DNA of 64,000 nucleotides, taken from assembly GCA_023460575.1 (NCBI GenBank), contig JAEWPQ010000101.1, forward strand, positions 1-64,000. Reading direction: 5' to 3'. Below the pieces are notes generated by a model. The model worked only from the letters and a program-made list of their open reading frames with translations. It ran no database searches and was not told the DNA's origin. A program made the translations under genes and the position numbers. The stretch is from Bacillota bacterium (GTDB taxonomy: Bacteria > Bacillota > Clostridia > Lachnospirales > Lachnospiraceae). Shown here piece after piece: positions 9,401 through 16,975 of the stretch. Positions within the stretch are counted from its first letter, which is position 1, and the number at the start of each line of letters is the position of its first letter.

Positions 9401-9611
9401 CTGCATACTGGCTGCGCATCATGGAGGGTTCTCTTCTTTGTCCGCTGGTTTCACCAAAAAGGGCAAAGGAAACAGCATCAAAAATCGTAGTTTTTCCAGA
9501 ACCGGTATCTCCGGTGATCAGGAAAATTCCATGTCCGGCTATTTCAAAATCTACGGTTTCTACATCTTTATAGGAACCGAACGCAGACATCGTCAGTTTC
9601 AGCGGTTTCAT
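6447..9611 (-). CDS. sbcC: Exonuclease SbcC (Rad50-like ATPase subunit)
   Basis: 1054 residues, the usual SbcC length. The N-terminal ATPase half has Walker A (GDTGSGKTTIFDAVSFALFG at ~34). Two long coiled coils flank the zinc hook CPVCGS at ~520-530. The C-terminal half has the ABC signature (LSGGESFMAALAMALG) and Walker B (MDAMFIDEGFGSLDEESR). With SbcD it cleaves DNA hairpins and processes double-strand breaks. Its start overlaps the sbcD stop by four bases (ATGA), so the two are translationally coupled. All ATPase motifs look intact. Confidence 0.96.
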   Translation of the reverse strand: MKPLKLTMSAFGSYKDVETVDFEIAGHGIFLITGDTGSGKTTIFDAVSFALFGETSGQRREPSMMRSQYADGDRETFVTLRFLEQGEIYEITRSPSYLRVSKRKNKDGEYTKISVPAKASLILPAGLEFAGNLRDINQKIEEIIGVDSSQFSQIAMIAQGDYLKLLLASSRERKEIFSRIFNTGIFSRIQYKLKEKNNFYAGKLEDNRKLTIHETGNVELLQDSIHEDEWLKLLEFPETKTEEIINRLSAILNEIRDKEKLLSDERVKNSELLSSVESKRNLALEQNRLFDRLQEASDRVKGLKLQSDDWNRKKEQLSRGELAEKAYTKEIQYKDKKSDCEAALKREEGLEEELKKTEEILSVAKKAAMESRDASQNEVPKLSILLDRLNSSMPLYEDWRKTEELYRIRKNEEEESKKRFEEAENEYGRVSLRLKEYEKQQELLTAAAAKLPELRQLKSEYTRMEEALKSLFPALKQICSDQLELARLRQSEEAAQTAYEEAQSQYSLRYQSFFNQQAGLLAGNLSEGSPCPVCGSIHHPQKAKLSGESTTAEMVDESRMKRDQANENRSKAALLAVKKQESCRHQEELIKKEAGLLLGPCSDWDSLEERLIVKEKETNLLLIKAEEEEKKARKAEENLKSLIENKQNDLNRIPVLEEEREKLRSEWQDKKVKNSALSAQREQLEKRLPYPDLRQAKIQQEKLINRRDLLLSAEKEANEKFLLLSEEEREKRGRLASLKENREVLLTAQVSAKEAYFSLLNRLGFSDEDEYLKAKMSSEQRKTWQQDIRGYEEACLTAETIYNQYKEETKGRERIDTSLWEEEADNLRKEQKILQLKSAEIAGIKSRAERTESNLKKLWKERKELEKQYQLYHSLNQTANGKLSVSLDFQTYVQRQYFNQMVHAANKRLKIMSDGQFLLQCRDLNSLGRQGEVGLDLDVYSLATGQVRDVKTLSGGESFMAALAMALGMADIIQRTAGNVRMDAMFIDEGFGSLDEESRLRAVRILLELAGEHRLIGIISHVSELKEQIDKKLTVIKSESGSKIRWDLDHITAI

Positions 9612-10777
9612 AATCCTTCCTCCTCCTTTGCTTCCTGCACAATTTTCTCCATGGCAAGATAAGCTTCCTCTGTCATCTCTTCTCCGCTTACCGTCTTATA
9701 AAACTGCCGGAAGGCTTCCAGTGGATTTAAAACGGGTACCCGCTCCTCTTCCTCCATCATTTTTTCCCTGGTGCGCACATTGTCCACCTTCAGTTCCAGC
9801 AGATAATCGTAAACTTCCTTTAACTGTTCTCTGATCCGGTAAGGCTCCTCTTCGTCAGTTAAGGTAACGCTTACAAAATCATGGCGGTTTTCATCATCTG
9901 CGCGGCTTAGAACCTCCTCTAAAGTACCTCTTTCCCTTCTTACATCCTGAATGCCGCGAAGAGGAAGAATTTCAAAGGCAGGTTCTTCGCCCTTTGCTCC
10001 CATATGTATGACTGTGATTCCTTTCCTGTGGTGCTCCTCACTTACGGAATATTTAAAAGGTGTCCCACAGTAACGGATCCAGTCCTTTGAAACCTTCTGG
10101 GATCCGTGAAGATGACCCAGCGCTACATAATCAAACGCCGGAAGTACGGAAACGTCCACCCGGTCCAGTCCTCCTGCTATAATGACTGCCTGCTCTGATT
10201 CACATGTTTGGGGATCTGTGCTTCCCCCGGTGTAAAACTGATGGGATAAAAGAACATTTCGCTCCCTGGTGTCTATGCTTTCTCTTAAAAGAACCTCCCT
10301 GACAGCATTTTCGTATCCTTCGGGCGGACTGTCCGGGAAAAGATTTCTTACGTATCCAGGCTTAAAAAAAGGCAGCAGATAGAAATTAACCGGTCCGGAT
10401 TCATCGGAAAGCACCACTTTTTTTAAGAACTCATCCTGACTTTGAGGCGGCATCACTGACATATGAATGGAATGCTTTTCCAAAAATGAACCTGCATAGG
10501 AAAGCCTTTCGGGAGAATCATGATTTCCGGCTATGATGAGAACTGCCGGCTGCGGTCTGATCATGGAAAGTGCATCTAAAAATCCCCCGAATATTGTATA
10601 GGCTTCTGCTGATGGAACTGTTTTATCATAAATATCGCCGCAGATTAATATTGCATCGGGTTTTTCTGCAGCTGCATAATCCACAATCTGGTTTAACACA
10701 GCTTTCTGATTTTCCGTTAAGCTGTAACCATTTAACTGTTTTCCGATATGTAAATCGGACAAATGAAAGAGTTTCAT
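9608..10777 (-). CDS. sbcD: Exonuclease SbcD (Mre11-like nuclease subunit)
   Basis: 389 residues. The N-terminus has the calcineurin-type phosphodiesterase motifs: FHLSDLHIGK, ICGDIYDKTVPS, IIAGNHDSPERL, and later ALGHLHGSQ. These supply the two-metal nuclease site. The C-terminal part fits the capping and SbcC-binding domains. ATG 10777 follows GGGAGG. It lies 12 bases after the propeller-protein gene and may be read together with it. Confidence 0.96.
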   Translation of the reverse strand: MKLFHLSDLHIGKQLNGYSLTENQKAVLNQIVDYAAAEKPDAILICGDIYDKTVPSAEAYTIFGGFLDALSMIRPQPAVLIIAGNHDSPERLSYAGSFLEKHSIHMSVMPPQSQDEFLKKVVLSDESGPVNFYLLPFFKPGYVRNLFPDSPPEGYENAVREVLLRESIDTRERNVLLSHQFYTGGSTDPQTCESEQAVIIAGGLDRVDVSVLPAFDYVALGHLHGSQKVSKDWIRYCGTPFKYSVSEEHHRKGITVIHMGAKGEEPAFEILPLRGIQDVRRERGTLEEVLSRADDENRHDFVSVTLTDEEEPYRIREQLKEVYDYLLELKVDNVRTREKMMEEEERVPVLNPLEAFRQFYKTVSGEEMTEEAYLAMEKIVQEAKEEEGL

Positions 10778-10789
10778 CGTTATTCCTCC

Positions 10790-12070
10790 CTATGAAAGCG
10801 GTTCTTTGGAAGACACACAGTATACATTCACATGCTGATCCTGGCGGCTGTTAAAAAATATCCGGTCCCCTGTATGACTGTAAATCGGGTGGGGATGGGC
10901 ATCCTGGCCCAGCCAGTCGCTTTCATGTCTGCACAGGGGAATCCATTTAAGTTCACCTTCATCCCAGTCAACCAAAACCCGGCAGATGTATTCCGCATCC
11001 TTTTTATGAGGATCCGGTCCGTTATCGGTACTGTTTTCCCTGATTTTTTTTACTTCCCACGGATATTTAAAATATCCGTCACAAACCAGATTACCGGCAT
11101 GGTCCATGGTGAAATGACCATAAGCATTATAACTGTCAGGGAGCGCAATCTCCCAGTATCTCCCGGTATCCGGTTCATATCTTCCAACCATGGCGGGACC
11201 TCCTGCATAGCCTCCGTGATAAATAATGTATGCACCGTCATCACTCCACATCTCATGACATACCCAGTCATTCCTGTTTCTGCCAAAACCTCCTGGATTG
11301 CCCAGGGTATCATTTCCTTCCCTGCGGACAGGAGTCAGCGTATCCCTTTTATGGTCGTAAATCCAGATCCTGCGGATTCCGCAGTCAAAGGAAGACCATT
11401 CGTGATTGTACATAATCAGCTCCGGATTCTTGGGATGGAACTGTACATGAGTAATCCAGCATTTATTTACCACTTTTTCATAAAGCAGACCGCCTGTATA
11501 TGTATCGTAGACACATAAGTAACTACTTAAATTTTCTTCCTGGATACGGCCGTCAATGTTATAAACCGGTCTTTTATCCAGACCTGAACCTTCTGTATCC
11601 GGATCAAAATCCAGACATCTTCCATCCGTCATGGGAACACAGAGATATTTTCCATCTGTACTCACATGGGTAAATGCGGTCATTCTGCCTGCCGGCATGG
11701 TATTTAATACAGTAATGCTGCCGGCTGAATCCGTCTTACAAATCTTATCATCCTGGATGAAGTAAACAAGATCCCTGTTACTGTCTAAACATACACTGGC
11801 CTTTCCAAGCCCCTGACCGGGTCTGCCGTCGAAATAAACATAGCTCTTTAAAATTCCATTCCGGTTATCAGTCAGAAACTTTTCTTCACCTGTCAGCAAA
11901 TCCCTGACCATGACATTGGGGTTTCCCCCTTTATCACAGATCATATAGATTCTCTCATCATTCTGGCTGACGCAGGAAGAAGTAAAATACAAAAGCTGTG
12001 TGTTGTAAGTCCCCTTGTCTCCAGCGCCTCCGGTCAGCATACGGCCATTTAACATTGATTGTTTCACCAT
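10790..12070 (-). CDS. Oligogalacturonate-lyase-like (PL22-type) beta-propeller protein
   Basis: About 426 residues of repeated blade-like strands (TGEEKFLTDN, VSTDGKYLCVPMTDGRCLDF, MWSDDGAYIIYHGGY). WITHVQFHPKNPELIMYNHE, VCHEMWSD and QDAHPHPIYSHTGDRIFFNS place His residues as in seven-bladed oligogalacturonate lyases of family PL22, which cleave pectin oligomers in the cytoplasm. There is no signal peptide. No pectin genes are adjacent, so the substrate is uncertain; a TolB-like propeller of other function is possible. An upstream in-frame ATG at 12124 lacks a ribosome site, while ATG 12070 has AAGGA nearby. Confidence 0.7.
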   Translation of the reverse strand: MVKQSMLNGRMLTGGAGDKGTYNTQLLYFTSSCVSQNDERIYMICDKGGNPNVMVRDLLTGEEKFLTDNRNGILKSYVYFDGRPGQGLGKASVCLDSNRDLVYFIQDDKICKTDSAGSITVLNTMPAGRMTAFTHVSTDGKYLCVPMTDGRCLDFDPDTEGSGLDKRPVYNIDGRIQEENLSSYLCVYDTYTGGLLYEKVVNKCWITHVQFHPKNPELIMYNHEWSSFDCGIRRIWIYDHKRDTLTPVRREGNDTLGNPGGFGRNRNDWVCHEMWSDDGAYIIYHGGYAGGPAMVGRYEPDTGRYWEIALPDSYNAYGHFTMDHAGNLVCDGYFKYPWEVKKIRENSTDNGPDPHKKDAEYICRVLVDWDEGELKWIPLCRHESDWLGQDAHPHPIYSHTGDRIFFNSRQDQHVNVYCVSSKEPLS

Positions 12071-12155
12071 ATTGTTACAGTCCTTCCCTGATATATGTCT
12101 GATTTTCTGTCCCAAGTATAGCATAATTTACTGTAATTGTTCCAGCAAACTATAT

Positions 12156-12200
12156 AAAAAACAGGGTTAAAACCATCCGTCTGTTTTCAACCCTGTTTCA
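12156..12200 (-). terminator. Terminator after the chemoreceptor
   Basis: Read leftward, AAACAGGGTTGAAAAC pairs with GTTTTAACCCTGTTT and is followed by a T run. It lies downstream of the chemoreceptor stop. Confidence 0.8.
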
Positions 12201-12258
12201 CTCTTTGTTAAATATGTCCGTCAAATCCAATTTTTCAAACTCTTTTCACTTAAAATCT

Positions 12259-13677
12259 TCAATATTTTGCAAATGAACCGGCAGCAGCTGATGCATGTTT
12301 CGTATCTTCATAAGATCCTCCGGATTTAGATCTGCCATGATTTGCATATCCATCACGCAGCTTGAATTTTTTCACTTCCTGCTGCAGCATTTCGGCCTGA
12401 GCTGCAAGTTCTTCACTGGCTGCCGAGCTTTCTTCTGCCGTAGCTGCGTTGGTCTGTACAACTGCAGACACTTGTGACAGTCCCTGGTTAATCTGCTCAA
12501 TGGCTCCTGCCTGTTCAGTGGATGCAGATTCAATCTCCTGAATTGCCTGTTCTACCATTTGTGCCTTTTCTTCCACAGTAACTAACAATTTCAGTGTATC
12601 ATCGGCGAGACGCTCACCATGCGATACCATGGCGACGGATTTTTGAATTAAATCTGCCGTCTGTTTTGCGGCATCTGCAGATTTTGCCGCTAAATTGCGC
12701 ACTTCGTCAGCCACTACAGCGAATCCTTTACCGGCATCCCCTGCCCGGGCTGCTTCCACAGCAGCATTGAGCGCAAGAATGTTAGTCTGAAATGCAATAT
12801 CCTCCACTAGCTTTGTGATTTTGGATATCTCCTGAGATGACGCTCCAATTTCCTTCATTGCAGTATTTAACTCCTGCATATGTTCGTTACTCTCCACAAC
12901 GCCCTGGCCGGCCTGATTTACATATCCGGCTGCATTCGCTACGCTCTGGGCATTTTTTGATGCCTGTTCCGCCACACTGCCGATGGAAGCATTTAACTCC
13001 TCCAGTGTTGCTGCCTGTTCAGTCGTTCCGCTGGATAAAGCCTGGGCACCGTCAGATACCTGGCCTGATCCGGAATTAACCTGTTCTGCAATAGTTGTGA
13101 TAGAAGATGCCAGGCTGTGAAATTTTTCAACCAATTCTGCCAGCGCCTTACCAAGAATATCCTCTTGTGAACGTATGGTAACAACGGTTGTTAAATCTCC
13201 GTCTGCGATTGCCCGGGTTGTCTGGGCCTGCTGAATATTATTGATAATCATCTTGTCGAACGCGCTTGCCAGTCCGCCGACTTCATCCTTTCTGGCAGCC
13301 CAGGCTCTTTCTTTTTCACCGGCAATCTTGTCAACTCCAAAATCACCCACAGCAACCATACTGGCAAATGACTCAAAAATATACAGGGGATAAGCAATGA
13401 TATCTGACATATATCTGGAAAGATATATGGAAAGAATAACAGACGCTATTAAAATCAATACAATTACAATAATAGCAGCCAGTGCAAGCCTGGTATTGGC
13501 GTTCATAGCAGTAGCTAGCTCTTTACTATTTTCATTATAAATATTGCTGTAGCTTCCATTAATATGCAGCACTGAAAAGATAGCCACACCGGCAATAATC
13601 ACAGTAAGTGCAACAACCAAAAGATAGCTGATTAACAGTTTCTTTGCAACTTTTAAATCCTCAAACCACTTTTTCAC
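12259..13677 (-). CDS. Methyl-accepting chemotaxis protein
   Basis: About 472 residues. A first membrane helix (LLISYLLVVALTVIIAGVAI) is followed by only ~30 outside residues and a second helix (LAAIIVIVLILIASVILSIY), so there is almost no periplasmic-type sensor domain. A HAMP-like linker follows, then the signalling hairpin with the conserved tip EDIAFQTNILALNAAVEAAR and VVADEVRNLAAKSADAAKQT. The protein would pass signals to CheA/CheW. The frame is open from 13815, but GAGGG 8 bases before GTG 13677 and the typical start KKWFEDLKVAKKLL favour 13677. The upstream region carries a putative invertible promoter. Confidence 0.93.
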   Translation of the reverse strand: MKKWFEDLKVAKKLLISYLLVVALTVIIAGVAIFSVLHINGSYSNIYNENSKELATAMNANTRLALAAIIVIVLILIASVILSIYLSRYMSDIIAYPLYIFESFASMVAVGDFGVDKIAGEKERAWAARKDEVGGLASAFDKMIINNIQQAQTTRAIADGDLTTVVTIRSQEDILGKALAELVEKFHSLASSITTIAEQVNSGSGQVSDGAQALSSGTTEQAATLEELNASIGSVAEQASKNAQSVANAAGYVNQAGQGVVESNEHMQELNTAMKEIGASSQEISKITKLVEDIAFQTNILALNAAVEAARAGDAGKGFAVVADEVRNLAAKSADAAKQTADLIQKSVAMVSHGERLADDTLKLLVTVEEKAQMVEQAIQEIESASTEQAGAIEQINQGLSQVSAVVQTNAATAEESSAASEELAAQAEMLQQEVKKFKLRDGYANHGRSKSGGSYEDTKHASAAAGSFAKY

Positions 13678-13819
13678 TTTACATTCCCTCTTTCGTTTAT
13701 TCCGGATTACTGACACCGGTCTCTTCTTCTGTATTTGTCCGTAATTATTTAAGTTATTATCATAGGACACCTCCGTTTTCTCTGTCTTTTTAAGCTTTTT
13801 CATGCTTGCAAACAATCTT

Positions 13820-13840
13820 CGCAGTATATCTCATACTGTG
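13820..13840. repeat. Left inverted repeat of putative MCP switch
   Basis: An 8-5-8 dyad: CGCAGTAT, ATCTC, ATACTGTG. It is the inverse of 14174-14194 with 20 of 21 bases matching. It lies about 140 bases before the chemoreceptor start codon. Confidence 0.8.
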
Positions 13841-14173
13841 TATCCGGTCATAAAAACATAAGAAATACGGTAGTTTGCAGAAACGCTGACGGTCATCGGG
13901 ACGGCGATTAAACCATTTGGTTATTATATAGGTATAGAGGGATAACAATGAAGAGGAGATTGACACTTACGGCAATACTGATCCGGAAGGATATAAGATG
14001 ACGCAGTCATTGACGGCGTTCTGAAATGAATGAGATTATGTCATACAATATTTAAGTAAAACTTCTTCTTTTTTCTTGCAATTGTACTGATTATCGTTAT
14101 ATAAACTGTTGTTTGACAAAGAAAACCAATTACTTTATAATGAGAAATGTCGAAATATATCTAATTTTGCAAC
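13841..14173. promoter_or_regulatory. Putative invertible segment upstream of the chemoreceptor
   Basis: This 333-bp segment has no credible gene. Near its right end it carries a consensus promoter that faces right, away from the chemoreceptor. Inversion between the flanking 21-bp repeats would turn that promoter toward the chemoreceptor. Around 13936-14020 on the plus strand a short stretch reads like old coding sequence (DNNEEEIDTYGNTDPEGYK) but has no start or length, so it is probably gene debris. Inversion itself is inferred, not seen. Confidence 0.5.
14113..14141 (+). promoter_or_regulatory. Consensus sigma-70-type promoter
   Basis: TTGACA (14113-14118), exactly 17 bases, TATAAT (14136-14141): a perfect vegetative promoter. 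It points right into the 14174-14194 repeat and the 3' end of the transporter gene, where it would only give antisense RNA. That makes sense if the segment can invert. Confidence 0.85.
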
Positions 14174-14194
14174 CGCAGTATGAGATATACTGCG
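14174..14194. repeat. Right inverted repeat of putative MCP switch
   Basis: CGCAGTAT, GAGAT, ATACTGCG: a perfect 8-5-8 dyad and the inverse of 13820-13840. It lies just outside the transporter operon's terminator. Confidence 0.8.
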
Positions 14195-14195
14195 C

Positions 14196-14287
14196 AAAAA
14201 ATCCTCCAATAAAGACTGTTGCCGATTATAATTGCATTTCTAAGAAAGAAGCAATTATGACCTGAAAAACATCTTTTATTGGAGGAT
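14196..14287 (-). terminator. Large nested terminator of the malate operon
   Basis: Arms 14201-14215 and 14272-14287 (ATCCTCCAATAAA and its complement) form a ~15-bp stem. A second hairpin (ATAATTGC at 14228-14235 with GCAATTAT at 14251-14258) sits inside it. Read leftward the stem is followed by six T, as in a rho-independent terminator. The nested fold is larger than usual. Confidence 0.75.
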
Positions 14288-14311
14288 CTGTTTATACCCT
14301 TTTAACTATAT

Positions 14312-15613
14312 TTAAAATAAGATCTGAGTCAGCAGACTTGCTACAATCAGAATGAGTGCTCCGCAGATTCTGGTGGCAATCTGGGCAAATGGCAGAAGCT
14401 CCATTCTTTTGGCTGCAGAAAGTACCGCGATATCTCCTGTTCCGCCCATATTGGTAGTACAAAGCCCGGCAGTAATAGCAGACTCTATGGGATAAAAGCC
14501 AACCAGATAACCGCCGATTGCAGCTCCTACCGAAACGCTTCCAACTACTACAAATACAAGAAGAAGATACATGGGACTCACTGCTTTCGCTACTGCGCCT
14601 AAATCAATCATGGAAATTCCGATTCCCACTAAAAGGGCGCTGGTCCAGTTTTTCATGACAAACTGGGACCATTGGCGGGCTGAATCCTCAAATTTCACAG
14701 GAATAAAGCCACAGGCCTTGCTGACAGCCACCAGAATAATCATCCATGCATAAGAGTGAACTGCAGGAACAAATTTATTGATAATAACACCCAGTAAAAA
14801 GAAAAACATAGCGGTAATCATACCGATTCCCAACTCTTCCAGACTGACAGAGGAATTCTTCTTTTCATTCATTTCAGAATTGTGATTTCTCATGAGACGG
14901 CCGTTTCCAGTTAAACCTGGTTTTACATCTCCCAGCTTTGCAAGGAGTCCTGCGCCTACAATTGCCATTACATTTCCCAAAGTAGAAGCTGGTATCATCC
15001 GTGATATGATAGCGGCAGAATCTGTTTGAAGCGCTTCCGCATACATGCCGGACAACGGAACCACTCCGGCTCCCATTCCGCCTCCCATCATGGGGATTGC
15101 CACGTACATTACTGCATCTACAAAGCCATATCCAACCAAAGTTCCCACAACTCCCACACTTAAGATTGCCATAGTCATCGCGCAAAGAGCAACCGGGAGA
15201 AACCGCACTGCTGCTTTTAACAGAAGTGACCGGTCCATACCAAGTATACTTCCGGTAATCAAGGCTGCTATGTAGAAATTTAAAAATCCGGTTTTATTCA
15301 TAAACTGGTCTACGTTTTCCACTACATTTTCCGGAATCAGACCGGTATAAACAAGAGCAGCCGAAGCAAAGATGCACACAATTGCACCGCCGCCCAAAAA
15401 GGTCTTGACTATAGGAAGATTATTTCCAATGATATTAAAAAGTCCCCCAAAAATCATCATAACAAGCAGTGCACCGATCATGCCGGACGGAAGCCACTTC
15501 ATGGCAATGGAAACCGCAGTGACTGCGGTGAAAGCCAGATAAATGGGCAAAGGAATTCCGGATATTTTAATGCTCATAATCGTTTGCCCAGAAGTACTTT
15601 TTTCTTTTTCCAT
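14312..15613 (-). CDS. maeP: 2-hydroxycarboxylate transporter (malate/citrate:Na+ symporter)
   Basis: 433 residues with ~11 hydrophobic segments. Two re-entrant-loop motifs typical of the 2HCT family are visible: GGGMGAGVVPLSGMYAEAL at mid-protein and TTNMGGTGDIAVLSAAKRM near the end. Family members take up malate, citrate or lactate with Na+ or H+, or exchange them. The gene starts one base after the malic enzyme stop, and a CitA/MalK-type sensor pair is divergent, the same set as the Lactobacillus mae locus. Malate is therefore the most likely substrate; citrate is possible. Confidence 0.88.
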   Translation of the reverse strand: MEKEKSTSGQTIMSIKISGIPLPIYLAFTAVTAVSIAMKWLPSGMIGALLVMMIFGGLFNIIGNNLPIVKTFLGGGAIVCIFASAALVYTGLIPENVVENVDQFMNKTGFLNFYIAALITGSILGMDRSLLLKAAVRFLPVALCAMTMAILSVGVVGTLVGYGFVDAVMYVAIPMMGGGMGAGVVPLSGMYAEALQTDSAAIISRMIPASTLGNVMAIVGAGLLAKLGDVKPGLTGNGRLMRNHNSEMNEKKNSSVSLEELGIGMITAMFFFLLGVIINKFVPAVHSYAWMIILVAVSKACGFIPVKFEDSARQWSQFVMKNWTSALLVGIGISMIDLGAVAKAVSPMYLLLVFVVVGSVSVGAAIGGYLVGFYPIESAITAGLCTTNMGGTGDIAVLSAAKRMELLPFAQIATRICGALILIVASLLTQILF

Positions 15614-15614
15614 C

Positions 15615-16784
15615 TTATTTTACTACCCCCTGCTCAACAGCTTTTTCTTTCACCGCTTCCGCAACCGCTTTTGCAACACGTTCATCAAATGCTCCTGGTA
15701 TGATGTACTCTTCTGTCAGTTCCTCTTCCTTTATGATTCCTGCAATGGCATAAGCAGCCGCAATCTTCATCTCTTCCGTGATATCCGTGGCTTTCGCATC
15801 AAGAGCTCCACGGAAAATTCCAGGAAATACCAGTACATTGTTGATCTGGTTGGGGAAATCGGAACGTCCTGTTGCAATAATCCTTGCTCCGCCTTCCTTT
15901 GCTTCATCAGGCATAATCTCAGGTGTTGGATTTGCCATTGCAAATACTATGGCGTCCTCTGCCATAGAAGCAACCATCTGGGAAGTAACGATTCCAGGAG
16001 CAGACACGCCGATAAAGACATCTCTTCCTTCCATAATATCCTTTAAATTACCCCTCTTATTTTCCGGATTCGTAACCTGGGCCATCATCTTCTGGGCATC
16101 GTTCATCCACTCTTCCCCTTCTGCCAGTGCACCATTTTTATCTACCAGAATAATATCTTTCATTCCGATGGATAATAAGAGCTTGCAGATTGAGATACCG
16201 GCAGATCCGGCTCCGTTAATTACTGTTTTTACGTCTCCGATTTTCTTTCCCACAACCTTTAGTGCATTGATGATTCCGGCAGATACCACTATTGCGGTTC
16301 CATGCTGGTCATCATGAAATACGGGAATATCCAGTTCTTCTTTTAAGCGGCGTTCTATTTCAAAACATCTGGGGGCTGAGATATCTTCCAGATTGATTCC
16401 TCCAAAACCAGGCGCCAGATAACGGACTGTTTTAATGATTTCCTCTGTATCTTTTGTATCCAGACAGATAGGGAATGCATCCACTCCGCCAAAAGCTTTA
16501 AAGAGAATGGATTTGCCTTCCATTACCGGCATTGCAGCCTCGGGACCGATATCTCCTAAGCCCAGTACTGCTGTTCCGTCTGTAACCACAGCCACTAAAT
16601 TTCCCTTTGCAGTATAACGGTACACTTCTGATTTATCATCTCTGATCTTTCTGCATGGCTCTGCCACACCGGGTGTATACGCAGTGCTTAAATCCTCTCT
16701 GCATTTTACTTCTACCTTTGAGATCACTTCGATTTTTCCTTTGTTTTTTTCATGAAGCTCCAGTGCAAGCTTGTTATAATCCAT
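15615..16784 (-). CDS. maeE: NAD(P)-dependent malic enzyme (oxaloacetate-decarboxylating)
   Basis: 389 residues, the short bacterial form without the phosphotransacetylase-like tail. LSTAYTPGVAEPCRKI is the N-terminal malic enzyme motif, VPVFHDDQHGTAIVVSAGI holds metal-binding Asp residues, and VINGAGSAGISICKLLLSIG is the dinucleotide fold. It converts malate to pyruvate and CO2 and yields NAD(P)H. It is the first gene of a leftward two-gene operon with the transporter. GGAAAGGTG precedes ATG 16784. Confidence 0.95.
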   Translation of the reverse strand: MDYNKLALELHEKNKGKIEVISKVEVKCREDLSTAYTPGVAEPCRKIRDDKSEVYRYTAKGNLVAVVTDGTAVLGLGDIGPEAAMPVMEGKSILFKAFGGVDAFPICLDTKDTEEIIKTVRYLAPGFGGINLEDISAPRCFEIERRLKEELDIPVFHDDQHGTAIVVSAGIINALKVVGKKIGDVKTVINGAGSAGISICKLLLSIGMKDIILVDKNGALAEGEEWMNDAQKMMAQVTNPENKRGNLKDIMEGRDVFIGVSAPGIVTSQMVASMAEDAIVFAMANPTPEIMPDEAKEGGARIIATGRSDFPNQINNVLVFPGIFRGALDAKATDITEEMKIAAAYAIAGIIKEEELTEEYIIPGAFDERVAKAVAEAVKEKAVEQGVVK

Positions 16785-16975
16785 AACTTTTCACCTTTCC
16801 CTTTCGTTGACTTTTTGATATAACCGTATGGTATCACCGGTGCCGGCATTTTGAAATCTTGTGAACATTATTAAAAACTTATGTAAGTAAAGAAAACGAA
16901 TTTTAAGATTATCCCGATACTCGTTGATTTTCCCGTCCACATCTAATACAATAGGTTCATCAGGGGAGGTATTGA
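16785..16975. promoter_or_regulatory. Divergent control region of maeEP and the sensor/regulator pair
   Basis: A 191-bp AT-rich region between opposed genes. A perfect small palindrome ACTTATGTAAGT at 16877-16888 is a candidate operator for the neighbouring response regulator. GGGGAGG precedes the sensor start. No clear -35/-10 pair stands out. Confidence 0.4.

Noticed and set aside
13678..14173. c-di-GMP (GEMM) riboswitch upstream of the chemoreceptor
   Set aside because: I looked for the conserved GEMM core on the minus strand and found no match; the inverted-repeat promoter fits better.
14140..14265. A 41-codon plus-strand frame starting at the consensus promoter
   Set aside because: Its ATG overlaps the -10 box, so it would not be in the transcript, and there is no ribosome site.
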